From: Bacteroidia bacterium
Lineage (GTDB): Bacteria > Bacteroidota > Bacteroidia > JAESSM01 > NORP286
Direction: 5' to 3'
Length of the DNA stretch: 9,117 nucleotides
Assembly: GCA_016764115.1 (NCBI GenBank)
Contig: JAESSM010000001.1
Location: forward strand, 1-9,117
Shown here: positions 1-6,137 of the stretch, in pieces
Numbering within the stretch: the stretch's first letter is position 1
Layout: each line of letters starts with the position of its first letter
Notes under the pieces: model-generated
Told to the model about the DNA's origin: nothing
Seen by the model: only the letters and a program-made list of their open reading frames with translations
The model's database searches: none
Translations under genes and position numbers: made by a program

Positions 1-433
1 TCCCCTTTGGGGCGGAGGGGGAATAAAAGAATCGAGCCTAGCGAGTTCCTTTTCTTTTCCAGTATGTATGCAAAGATCCCGCATGATCTCGCAAATCCCA
101 AGAACTTTCGCGGCATAAACCGTTTCGCTGCGCTTCTCTATTTATTCCACGATTTCTTGTGCTTTACTCCATCATTGCAAGGTTTGTGGCTTACATTCTA
201 AAGAAGAAAAACTGTGGTCAACTAAACCAAATATCATTAGAATCCTACCGGATATACAATGAGTACTTATACCTATACCGCATTACATGCCAATAACTTA
301 GCTTTGCCGCGGGGTTAGCTGAAAACCCATAAATAGAGTAGGCACACACTAAATAAATAACAGATTATGAAAAAAATAATTTTTTCAATTACGGCAATCA
401 CAGCTTTAATGTTTTCAGCTTGTGAAAAAGATC
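1..433. repeat. Leader repeat, copy A (promoter region plus lipoprotein signal peptide)
   Basis: This stretch recurs as 4549-4974. Roughly the first 150 bases are almost identical in the two copies. Copy A then carries a 22-base segment (about 155-177) missing from copy B, and identity falls gradually toward the gene. It recovers over the start codon and signal peptide and ends just after the codons for Cys-Glu-Lys-Asp. The first 20 bases hold short C-rich and G-rich blocks able to pair. No gene of its own is convincing: the frame open here is not conserved in copy B. The left end may lie outside the window. Confidence 0.93.
299..306 (+). promoter_or_regulatory. Bacteroidota-type -7 promoter element for the first lipoprotein gene
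   Basis: TAGCTTTG fits the Bacteroidota -7 consensus TAnnTTTG and lies about 60 bases before the lipoprotein start. The other leader copy has TAGATTTG at the equivalent place although the surrounding bases differ, which supports function. I see no clear -33 TTTG. Confidence 0.5.
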
Positions 434-1113
434 AGATTACAGAACCTATTAAGACAGATAATCAAATTCAACTTAAAAAAGGCGGGCAAGGACCAAATGA
501 AATTGCTCTACTTAATATATTAGAACACGTAGGCCCAAATCATAAAATGGTAGCTAAAAGATTGTTAAATGAGGCGCCAATGTCTATGAGTGTTACTACT
601 AAGTTTTTAGAGAAAACAGCATCTTTTTCAGGGTTTGAACAAGAAGCGGTATTGTTAGCTAGCGCAGGTTACTCAAGTGAAATGCTAATACATATGATAA
701 ACAGTAATATGGAAGATGATATTCTTAAAAACGTAATGGTAATGAGTAATCCTCTCTCAAATGAAGTAGAGATGGAGCTTCAAACTAAAAGACCACATAT
801 TTCACTTCCCGATGTATCGGTAGGTCCAAATAAACAAATCGGCTTTGATTTTCACTCGAAGCAATTAGTTATTGCAGATGATATTACAATAGAAGAAACT
901 GGTAAAAATACTACTGTAATTACAATTACTAATATGCAAACAAGACCGATGGCTAAAACAGCAAGCAATAATGAACATGAAACCCTTAAAGATGGTTGTG
1001 GCGGCTCAAAGTGGGTTTGCGGAATACAATCTATGATACATCATGCTGGAGATAGAACGACTCTTACTTGCTACGGGAAAACAGAAAAATGCTTTAAAGA
1101 TCGAGTAAACTAA
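367..1113 (+). CDS. Secreted lipoprotein with four-cysteine C-terminal tail, unknown function
   Basis: This 248-residue protein begins with a lysine-containing n-region, a hydrophobic core and a lipobox FSAC, so Cys19 should be lipidated after signal peptidase II cleavage. The mature N-terminal part (about 40-140) looks helical. The part around 145-195 looks beta-rich. The last 40 residues hold four cysteines, C211, C218, C235 and C242, in the symmetrical pattern C-x6-C-x16-C-x6-C, suggesting a disulfide-held or metal-binding terminal module. The ATG fits the signal peptide; there is no Shine-Dalgarno site, as usual in Bacteroidota. The gene is followed 49 bases later by another exported protein and then a terminator, so the two are probably one transcript. 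I do not recognise the mature family. By analogy with the second cassette, a surface or secreted effector with a partner is possible, but this is inference. Confidence 0.85.
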   Translation: MKKIIFSITAITALMFSACEKDQITEPIKTDNQIQLKKGGQGPNEIALLNILEHVGPNHKMVAKRLLNEAPMSMSVTTKFLEKTASFSGFEQEAVLLASAGYSSEMLIHMINSNMEDDILKNVMVMSNPLSNEVEMELQTKRPHISLPDVSVGPNKQIGFDFHSKQLVIADDITIEETGKNTTVITITNMQTRPMAKTASNNEHETLKDGCGGSKWVCGIQSMIHHAGDRTTLTCYGKTEKCFKDRVN

Positions 1114-1162
1114 CTAAGCAGTTCTTTTCCTATAAGTGCGGTTTAATTGTAATTTTGATATA

Positions 1163-1669
1163 ATGAGGACTATAAAATGTATCGTTTTCCTTTTACTCTT
1201 TTCTTTAACCTGGTTGGTTGGGTTTGGACAGAAAAGAACACTTACTAATCCTCTTTGGGTTAGCGTTGTGAAATTCGATTCAATCATAGGAGCAGGCTAT
1301 AAACAAATTTATATGCAACTGTGTGATACGACCATCGAAAGTAAAGTAAACGAAACCTCTACAGTTACTTTTCTCAATGCGATTATTGATAATATACAGC
1401 ATTGTAGATATGAACATCAACTACAAAATGATAGCATAAGAAAGACTATTGTTAGTACTAAGAAAAGGATTTATACTATACAGTTATTGATGCAAATGCA
1501 AAAGCAGTATGGAAATTCAATCAGTACGACAACAGAAGGGTTCTTTTGGAAAACAACAACTTACAAATGGAAGCCTGTTAAGCATCCCCATCACGGTAAG
1601 ATTAATATAGTGGTAACAACTAAGCGAAAAACTAAAAAAGGTGTTGCAACATTGAGTTGGGATGACTAA
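1163..1669 (+). CDS. Small exported protein, partner of the upstream lipoprotein
   Basis: The 168-residue protein starts MRTIKC and continues with a strongly hydrophobic stretch ending in GFGQ, a common Bacteroidota signal peptidase I context, so it should be exported to the periplasm or beyond. An in-frame GTG at 1136 would add nine residues before this signal peptide, so I prefer the ATG. The mature part is basic toward the C terminus, with many Lys, Thr and Gln residues, a likely helical middle (about 85-125) and a beta-like tail rich in Lys/Thr ending in SWDD. No domain is recognised. It lies between the lipoprotein gene and a strong terminator, so co-expression is likely. An immunity or accessory role is only a guess from the gene order. 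Confidence 0.75.
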   Translation: MRTIKCIVFLLLFSLTWLVGFGQKRTLTNPLWVSVVKFDSIIGAGYKQIYMQLCDTTIESKVNETSTVTFLNAIIDNIQHCRYEHQLQNDSIRKTIVSTKKRIYTIQLLMQMQKQYGNSISTTTEGFFWKTTTYKWKPVKHPHHGKINIVVTTKRKTKKGVATLSWDD

Positions 1670-1689
1670 CAGTTAACGACATAATTTAT

Positions 1690-1721
1690 AAAAAAGCCCT
1701 GGAGTAATCTAGGGCTTTTTT
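1690..1721 (+). terminator. Rho-independent terminator of cassette 1
   Basis: AAAAAAGCCCT, a ten-base loop and AGGGCTTTTTT form a perfect stem with an A-tract before and a T-tract after, 20 bases past the stop of the partner gene. The symmetry means it could also work on the minus strand. Confidence 0.88.
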
Positions 1722-1816
1722 GTGTCGTATTTACTGATTTGACAGAGGTTTATTTAACCTGAAAGAGATAATAAAGAGGTCGATATCAGCTTGTAAGATC
1801 CAGTAAATACGTTGAT

Positions 1817-1840
1817 AAAAAAAGACCCCAAATAGGGGCC
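1817..1840 (-). terminator. Minus-strand terminator shared with the end of cassette 2
   Basis: Read on the minus strand, GGCCCC, a short loop and GGGGTC are followed by seven T. The same arms and the flank TTCTTCCGTTG recur at 6102-6148 with a longer loop. No minus-strand gene ends here, so it looks like a leftover of an element boundary. Confidence 0.6.
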
Positions 1841-1935
1841 TTCTTCCGTTGGCTAAAAGTTGCTTCTCAGCAGAGCTTCAGCGGATCAAATATAGTATAA
1901 TTTGAAACATTTTCATATATTTATCGAATAAATAG

Positions 1936-1977
1936 GTATAGCTCACTAGACTTATATACATAAATCGTGAGCTCTAC
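1936..1977. other. Candidate oriT inverted repeat upstream of the relaxase
   Basis: Arms GTATAGCTCAC (1936-1946) and GTGAGCTCTAC (1967-1977) match at 10 of 11 positions around a 20-base AT-rich spacer, just before the relaxase start. MobV relaxases usually nick at an inverted repeat directly upstream of their own gene. The nick site cannot be placed from sequence alone. The right arm covers the alternative GTG start at 1967. Confidence 0.45.
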
Positions 1978-1993
1978 GAGGTTTTTTAAGAAA

Positions 1994-3037
1994 ATGGCAA
2001 AGGCAGTATTTCAAATAGATAAAGGCACTGGTTCTGGCTCTGGTTTGGGTAATCACATCGACCGCGCACCAGGTCGTGAACACTCCTATCCTAATGCCGA
2101 TTTAAGCAAAACAAAAGACAACGAAAATTACATCTTTAATGATCATTGTCGAAAGCCACTTGCCCAGGCAATCAAGGATCGAATTTCGGAAGGTTATAAT
2201 GGCAAAAGAGTGATTCGAAATGATGCTGTTAAATACCTAAAAATAATTTTGAGTGGATCGCGAGATGCAATGCATAAAATTTGTGAAAACCCAAAAGCAA
2301 AAGAGTATTGGATTCAGCAGAACCAGAAATTTATTGTCCAGACATATGGAGAAGCTAATGTTGTTCGGTTTACGGTTCATTTAGACGAAACCACACCTCA
2401 TATTCATGCTGTTGTAGTTCCATTAACCAAAGACGGCAGACTTTCAGCAAAAGAAATTATTGGGAATAAAGGTAAAATGAAAGCCACCCACGATAAATAT
2501 CATGAGTATATCAAGAAATTAGGTTTAGAACGTGGCCTTAAATCAACGCTTAGCAACGAGAAGCCTAGTGCAAAAACACTAGATGAATTCTACACCCAGA
2601 TCAACAGAGCAGACAAGGTTAGGGATGTTGAATTGCCTATTCCTAAGATAGAAAAGCCGAGTAAGCTAGATATGTTCTCCTTGGAGAAGTGGACTCAGCG
2701 GACAAATGATAAAATTCAGGAGCAGCTGCAGGAAACAGTTAAGGACATGAAAGATCAATTAAGCATGAAGGCATTTAGAACGATTAGAGAGGTTCAACAG
2801 CTAGAAAAGTACCGAACTGACCAAAATCTCTTTAAAGAGCTTAAAAATGATAATACTAAGCTTAAATCGACAAATAAAGAACTCCATGATAGTATTGAAA
2901 ACGTAGAAAAGGTTTCTATTGCTAAACGAGATAAACAGTGGCACAATTCACTTTCCCAAAGTGGCTTAGAAATGGATGATGATGGCAATATCAATATCAA
3001 AAAAAGTCGTGGCCACGACAAAGGAAGAAGCGTATGA
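1994..3037 (+). CDS. mob: MobV-family relaxase (Mob_Pre), plasmid mobilization
   Basis: This protein of about 347 residues has the Mob_Pre layout. It begins MAKAVFQIDKG, has a Gly/Ser-rich stretch and HIDR near residues 21-24, and carries the hallmark motif III HLDETTPHIH (His129 to His138) that holds the metal-binding histidines and the acidic residues. Relaxases of this family nick oriT on one strand, stay bound and pilot it into a recipient using another element's conjugation machinery. The C-terminal third (about 215-325) is charged, Gln/Lys/Glu-rich and likely coiled coil. I chose ATG 1994 over GTG 1967 because family members start just before this conserved N terminus and because the GTG lies inside the presumed oriT repeat. 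The stop overlaps the next start (ATGA). Length and motifs look intact. Confidence 0.9.
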   Translation: MAKAVFQIDKGTGSGSGLGNHIDRAPGREHSYPNADLSKTKDNENYIFNDHCRKPLAQAIKDRISEGYNGKRVIRNDAVKYLKIILSGSRDAMHKICENPKAKEYWIQQNQKFIVQTYGEANVVRFTVHLDETTPHIHAVVVPLTKDGRLSAKEIIGNKGKMKATHDKYHEYIKKLGLERGLKSTLSNEKPSAKTLDEFYTQINRADKVRDVELPIPKIEKPSKLDMFSLEKWTQRTNDKIQEQLQETVKDMKDQLSMKAFRTIREVQQLEKYRTDQNLFKELKNDNTKLKSTNKELHDSIENVEKVSIAKRDKQWHNSLSQSGLEMDDDGNINIKKSRGHDKGRSV

Positions 3038-3261
3038 TAGCTTTACTTGCAATACCTTTAATTTATCTAGCTTACAGGTCTTTTGTACTTAATTTCATAG
3101 GAAAACATCTTAGCATTTTATGCGATCAAGCAAACAACGGAGACATACCAGGAGACCAAATTCCTCGAAAAGCTAATTTCTGGATTGTTGTTCATTGGTC
3201 TGCCTTTGTAATAATGATTCTCGGAGTTTTTCTATGCGTCCTCTTATCCTTCTTTTGTTGA
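3034..3261 (+). CDS. Small two-helix membrane protein coupled to the relaxase
   Basis: This 75-residue protein overlaps the relaxase stop by four bases (ATGA) and has a purine-rich GGAAGAAG just before its start, so translation is probably coupled. Two hydrophobic helices, about 2-22 and 49-73, flank a polar loop of roughly 25 residues with a PGDQIPRK stretch. It matches no family I can name. Its position right after mob suggests an accessory role in mobilization or plasmid maintenance, perhaps linking the relaxosome to the membrane, but nothing in the sequence proves that. The stop lies inside the first copy of a 22-23 bp direct repeat that brackets the replication module. Confidence 0.7.
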   Translation: MIALLAIPLIYLAYRSFVLNFIGKHLSILCDQANNGDIPGDQIPRKANFWIVVHWSAFVIMILGVFLCVLLSFFC

Positions 3262-3272
3262 GGAAAATCTGC
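3250..3272. repeat. Short direct repeat at the left edge of the replication module
   Basis: TTCTTTTGTTGAG followed by GAAAATCTG recurs at 4525-4547 with one extra base pair of AG. The two copies bracket the origin region, repL and the following gene. The right copy abuts leader copy B. Confidence 0.7.
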
Positions 3273-3323
3273 CTAGCGGCGCGCGAAATAATAACTTGTG
3301 TTCGTGTGATATTAAACGCTGAC

Positions 3324-3368
3324 TACCCTGTGATTTTAGAAAGCTACGCCCTCTAAAAAAACAGGGTA
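3324..3368. other. Large hairpin in the replication origin region
   Basis: Outer arms TACCCTGT (3324-3331) and ACAGGGTA (3361-3368) enclose inner arms TTTTAGA (3334-3340) and TCTAAAA (3352-3358), separated by two-base mismatches on each side and an 11-base loop. It lies 180 bases before repL and has no T-tract, so it is better read as an origin or regulatory structure than as a terminator. It could also fold in the leader RNA of repL. Confidence 0.6.
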
Positions 3369-3423
3369 ATATAAGATATAAGAAGTAAAAGGGGTTAACT
3401 GATTGATAATCAGTATGCCTTAT

Positions 3424-3467
3424 TCTAAGGGTATTAGATTCTCACTCTAAGGGTGTTAGACTCTCAC
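3424..3467. repeat. Two tandem 22-bp iterons upstream of repL
   Basis: The units 3424-3445 and 3446-3467 are adjacent and differ at only two positions (GTATTAGATT against GTGTTAGACT). A third unit starts with TCTAA and then diverges into an inverted repeat. Each unit contains TCTAA-N5-TTAGA, a small dyad. Such tandem repeats before a rep gene are typical Rep-binding iterons or an autorepression site. A 15-bp palindrome, CTGATT-GAT-AATCAG, lies just upstream at 3399-3413. Confidence 0.75.
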
Positions 3468-3495
3468 TCTAAAAAAATACTGGTTTTTTTAGAGT
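3466..3495. promoter_or_regulatory. Perfect 12-bp inverted repeat before repL
   Basis: ACTCTAAAAAAA and TTTTTTTAGAGT pair perfectly around the six-base loop TACTGG. It starts within the last bases of the iterons and ends 55 bases before repL. It could be a Rep operator, a cruciform at the origin or a weak terminator limiting repL transcription. Confidence 0.6.
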
Positions 3496-3550
3496 ATCGG
3501 TTTCTTTTTATTACATTAGCAGTATTATAAAACGTTACAATTTTTAGACT

Positions 3551-4165
3551 ATGAGTTTCAAATTAAGCAAGTACAGCAAGAATAGCACTAATCCTTTTCT
3601 AGAAGATGCAATCGAAAAAATACAAGGAAACGTAGCTAAAAAGTATAAAAACGCTAGTAACACGGGAGAAAAAGCAATACTCAAAGCTATAGATCATAAT
3701 GGAGAATTATTAGGACATACAACGTTTGTAAGGCAAATAGAAGTAGATGAAGAACAATTCACCAAAATATATTTATCTCAGTTTAGCCACTTTTGGGGGT
3801 TAGGAAAACAAGCAATAAAAGTATTTGGATATGTAATGACTAAGCTTCAACCAAAACAAGATATGTTTATGTTCATAATGAGTGAAGCTATGGAACATTC
3901 AGGCTATAAAGGAGAAAGCTCAATATTTATTGGACTAGGGGATTTAGTAGAAAACAAGATTATAGCCAGAGGCCCAACCGACAGTATTTACTATATAAAT
4001 CCTATGGTTGCTTTTAATGGTAGTAGAGTGACGTTCGCTAAAACATACGTCAAAAAGCGAATGAAAAACAAAGGTATCGACCCTAATCAAACATCCTTAA
4101 TGGGTTTATTAGACCAAGAACGCCCTGAATTAAAAGAAAACCAAGAGTTCAATGAAAAGGCGTAA
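3551..4165 (+). CDS. repL: RepL-type plasmid replication initiator
   Basis: This 204-residue protein has the layout of RepL-family plasmid replication/maintenance proteins. A basic N-terminal part is followed by a helical region (about 68-130) and a winged-helix-like section. It ends in a segment similar in style to the conserved RepL stretch, IYYINPMVAFNGSRVTFAKTY (about 147-167). The C-terminal tail is acidic. RepL proteins initiate replication of small plasmids; binding to the adjacent iterons is inferred. The ATG comes after the hairpins and iterons. Its end overlaps the next gene by 14 bases, so the two are probably expressed together. Recognition is by sequence pattern only, and another winged-helix initiator family remains possible. 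The frame is intact. Confidence 0.75.
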   Translation: MSFKLSKYSKNSTNPFLEDAIEKIQGNVAKKYKNASNTGEKAILKAIDHNGELLGHTTFVRQIEVDEEQFTKIYLSQFSHFWGLGKQAIKVFGYVMTKLQPKQDMFMFIMSEAMEHSGYKGESSIFIGLGDLVENKIIARGPTDSIYYINPMVAFNGSRVTFAKTYVKKRMKNKGIDPNQTSLMGLLDQERPELKENQEFNEKA

Positions 4166-4520
4166 AAAATCATTCTTCACACCTAAAGTTCAAGCTGCAT
4201 TAGAAGCTAAAGCCAAGATTGTCAAGAAAGAAAACGAAGCTGTAGCAAGACGGAAAGAGTTTTGTGTTTCAGAAGTTTTCTTGTCAGCTTGTTTCTGGGA
4301 TTCTGACGCGTCTAAGTTGTCTTGGGCAGATAACCGAGGTTTTATTATCGCAAGAGCTTTCTATTTTACCGGTAAGGACAATTTCCAAGAAACAATAGAT
4401 CTAGTCGAAAGGTTTTATACTGCTGGAGAAATCACCTGGGCCATTAGAACCACTCCAGAAAATATCGGCAGCATAGTAAAGGATCTTGTTGCTGATCACT
4501 ACCGCAATACCCCTTCTTAA
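4152..4520 (+). CDS. Unknown 122-residue protein overlapping repL
   Basis: The protein starts 14 bases before the repL stop, in another frame, at an ATG close to an AAGAGTT context, so it is probably translated with repL. The first 40 residues are very basic and Lys/Glu-rich (MKRRKKSFF, then an Ala/Lys/Glu helix). The remainder looks globular, with aromatic residues in FLSACFWDS, LSWADNRGF, FYFTGKDNF and EITWAIRTT. No domain is recognised. In small plasmids such an overlapping gene often helps replication, copy control or partition, but that is context only. A short direct repeat follows five bases after its stop. Confidence 0.7.
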   Translation: MKRRKKSFFTPKVQAALEAKAKIVKKENEAVARRKEFCVSEVFLSACFWDSDASKLSWADNRGFIIARAFYFTGKDNFQETIDLVERFYTAGEITWAIRTTPENIGSIVKDLVADHYRNTPS

Positions 4521-4524
4521 AAAC

Positions 4525-4547
4525 TTCTTTTGTTGAGAGAAAATCTG
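4525..4547. repeat. Short direct repeat at the right edge of the replication module
   Basis: This is the second copy of the repeat at 3250-3272, with AGAG in place of AG at the centre. It ends one base before the leader repeat copy B begins, so it marks the junction between plasmid-like backbone and second cassette. Confidence 0.7.
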
Positions 4548-4548
4548 T

Positions 4549-4974
4549 TCCCCTTTGGGGCGGAGGGGGAATAAAAGAATCGAGCCTAGCGAGTTCCTTT
4601 TCTTTTCCAGTATGTATGCAAAGATCCCGCATGATCTCGCAAATCCCAAGAACTTTCGCGGCATAAACCGTTTCGCTACGCTTTTCTATTTATTCCACGA
4701 TTTCTAAGGTTTGTGGCTTACATTCTAAAGAAGAAAAACTGTTGTCAATTAAACCGAATATCATTGGAACGCTACCGGATATACAATCATTTAAAACTGT
4801 GTATTTATACTATATCATTTTACATATCAAAGCTTTAGATTTGCGCGGGAGTTAAGCCGAAAAGCCATAAGTGAGTAGGTAAATACACTTAATTAAATAC
4901 AAACAGAGATGAAAAAATTCTTTTTTCAATTGCAGCAATCACAGCTTTAACTTTTTCAGCTTGTGAGAAAGATC
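4549..4974. repeat. Leader repeat, copy B
   Basis: This is the direct repeat of 1-433, starting with the same TCCCCTTTGGGGCGGAGG. It lacks the 22-base segment of copy A and contains small differences that increase toward the gene. It carries the promoter element at 4836-4843 and the start and signal-peptide codons of a lipoprotein gene, but one A in the run after the start codon is missing, which shifts the frame. The offset between copies is 4548 bases. Minus-strand frames open across this copy are not conserved in copy A and look fortuitous. Confidence 0.93.
4836..4843 (+). promoter_or_regulatory. Bacteroidota-type -7 promoter element of cassette 2
   Basis: TAGATTTG fits TAnnTTTG and occupies the same place as TAGCTTTG in copy A, about 65 bases before the start codon. 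Promoter activity is inferred. Confidence 0.5.
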
Positions 4975-5811
4975 TAACTGAAACAGCGTCTAACACCTCT
5001 AAAGTAGAGTTAAGTGCTCAACAATTAGGAGAGATTCACAACCTAGCAATGACAAACTATTTAGAAAATTTTAACCCGAAAGAGGTTGAAGACATAAACA
5101 AGTTAAAAGACGAAAGCTCTAGCTTCAATATGAAATTCCTTTGAACGTCAAGTTCCATCATTCAAATCATCTACAGATAATCTTACTGAATTTAGAATGT
5201 ATTATAACACTTCAGATCTTGCCAAAAAATTCTTTGCAGGAAAACATAATGAAATTGGCAAGGGCAATCCTAATGATTTATTGGATGCTCCTGAAATGGA
5301 AATAGAAGATAAATCTGCATAGCTATATGACAACAACGTAATTAATATGAGTCAAAAAGTGATTCTTGACGAGCTTATGGAGTCATGTAAAAACAGTTGT
5401 GATGGTTCAATGACAGACCAAGAGTTTAAAAATCAATTAGATAATTATAAAACTGAAATTAACGGAATGTCAGAAACTGACCACCCAATAGGTAAGCTTT
5501 ACATTGAATCAGTAGTTGAGATAGGAATTAACTCTCACAATTGGTGGAGCGCAAACATTCCTACAATTGCCATGGCTAATTCTAATGGCAATGCCGGAGG
5601 AGGATCAGGTGATTACGGAATAGTCCCATGGGTAGCAGCAGATATAATTGGCGGAGCTGTAGGTGGTTTCATAGCTATTGTGCACTCAGGTGCTGATTCA
5701 GGGTTTACAGAACCTGTTGATGCAGGCGCTGTCGCTTGGGGCATTTTAGGAGGTGCTGTTTTAGGATCAACAGGAATTGTAGGTAGATTAGGGAAGTTAT
5801 TTGCTTGGTAG
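4909..5811 (+). pseudogene. Broken lipoprotein gene with Gly-rich hydrophobic C terminus
   Basis: Three pieces read as one former gene of about 300 codons. Piece 1 starts with the shared signal peptide, but one base is missing after ATG AAA AAA. Restoring it gives a normal lipoprotein start with lipobox FSAC, then LGEIHNLAMTNYLENFNP, until TGA at 5142. Piece 2 continues in another frame from about 5143 (ERQVPSFKSS) to TAG at 5320. Piece 3 is in the same frame as piece 2, separated only by that TAG and eight codons, and runs to 5811. The lipobox followed by a GxxHN-type segment and a C-terminal glycine-rich hydrophobic region recalls small Bacteroidota lipoproteins with bacteriocin-like tails, from memory only. 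The intact gene at 367 shares only the signal peptide. Sequencing errors at the homopolymer could explain one frameshift, but not all three lesions. Confidence 0.75.
5347..5811 (+). CDS. Open C-terminal fragment: Gly-rich hydrophobic, bacteriocin-like protein
   Basis: This 154-residue open frame is probably the 3' part of the broken lipoprotein gene, though it has its own ATG and might still be made. Residues 1-75 are soluble and helical and include two cysteines (C14, C18), with HNWWSAN near 64-70. A glycine-rich linker (78-90) leads into two hydrophobic helices with small-residue packing motifs, about 91-112 (ADIIGGAVGGF) and 126-148 (AWGILGGAVLGSTG). Paired GxxxG-type helices at the C terminus resemble pore-forming class II bacteriocins. 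That is resemblance, not identification. Without the upstream signal peptide it would not be exported by the lipoprotein route. It is followed after two bases by a small membrane-protein gene. Confidence 0.55.
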   Translation: MSQKVILDELMESCKNSCDGSMTDQEFKNQLDNYKTEINGMSETDHPIGKLYIESVVEIGINSHNWWSANIPTIAMANSNGNAGGGSGDYGIVPWVAADIIGGAVGGFIAIVHSGADSGFTEPVDAGAVAWGILGGAVLGSTGIVGRLGKLFAW

Positions 5812-5813
5812 TT

Positions 5814-5972
5814 ATGAAAATGTTAGTTTTTTATGCCAAATTTATGATCCCTTGTGCAATGTTAGGACTCTTATTGGACTTATATGTATTTGAGACAAAG
5901 TTTGTCGCTTATGTTGGAATATTTATCGGTTCTGTAATTGCATCAGCCCGATTACCTAAAAAGGAGAAATGA
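5814..5972 (+). CDS. 52-residue two-helix membrane protein, possible immunity-type partner
   Basis: The frame starts at ATG 5814, two bases after the preceding stop, and encodes MKMLVFYAKF and so on to LPKKEK, with hydrophobic helices at about 3-23 and 31-45 and a basic C-terminal tail expected inside the cell. Tight spacing and a shared terminator make it the last gene of cassette 2. Very small membrane proteins directly after genes for Gly-rich hydrophobic secreted proteins often protect the producer, so an immunity function is a reasonable guess but unproven. A five-codon frame overlapping its stop (5972) is too short to count. Confidence 0.6.
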   Translation: MKMLVFYAKFMIPCAMLGLLLDLYVFETKFVAYVGIFIGSVIASARLPKKEK

Positions 5973-6022
5973 TGAAAAAGCTAAATTAGAAATGGTTTGG
6001 GAAGAGTAGATTAAATCATTCT

Positions 6023-6050
6023 AAAGCCCGGGCTTATGCCGGGTTTTTTT
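6023..6050 (+). terminator. Rho-independent terminator of cassette 2
   Basis: CCCGG, a seven-base loop and CCGGG are flanked by AAAG and a run of seven T, 50 bases past the small membrane-protein gene. Confidence 0.85.
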
Positions 6051-6101
6051 ATGCTCTAAATTTATCAATTACGATAGTTATAGATCGATAGGTAAGGCGA
6101 T

Positions 6102-6137
6102 AAAAAAAAGACCCCATATGAGGATTCAATAGGGGCC
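6102..6137 (-). terminator. Minus-strand terminator, second copy of the one at 1817-1840
   Basis: On the minus strand, GGCCCC and GGGGTC flank a 16-base loop and are followed by eight T. Arms and the flank through TTCTTCCGTTG match the copy after cassette 1, but the loop is longer. The stop of the minus-strand ORF at 6126 lies inside the loop, so the hairpin would terminate that transcript. Confidence 0.6.

Noticed and set aside
7..201. Open frame of 64 codons in leader copy A
   Set aside because: The frame is not kept in copy B because of the 22-base indel, and the translation resembles no protein.
259..318. Nineteen-codon frame starting ATGAGTACTTAT in leader copy A
   Set aside because: Copy B has different bases here and no equivalent frame.
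1136..1162. GTG start nine codons earlier for the second gene
   Set aside because: It would place extra polar residues before a good signal peptide that begins at ATG 1163.
1967..1993. GTG start for the relaxase
   Set aside because: It lies in the inverted repeat that may be oriT, and relaxases of this family begin near MAKAVFQI.
2794..3021. Minus-strand frame inside the relaxase gene
   Set aside because: It is a Ser/Leu-rich shadow of the coiled-coil coding region on the other strand.
4401..4664. Minus-strand frames of 87 and 62 codons across the leader copy B start
   Set aside because: They lie over the plus-strand gene at 4152-4520 and the repeat and have no recognisable protein features.
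5972..5989. Five-codon frame MKKLN overlapping the stop of the small membrane gene
   Set aside because: It is too short and has no supporting evidence.
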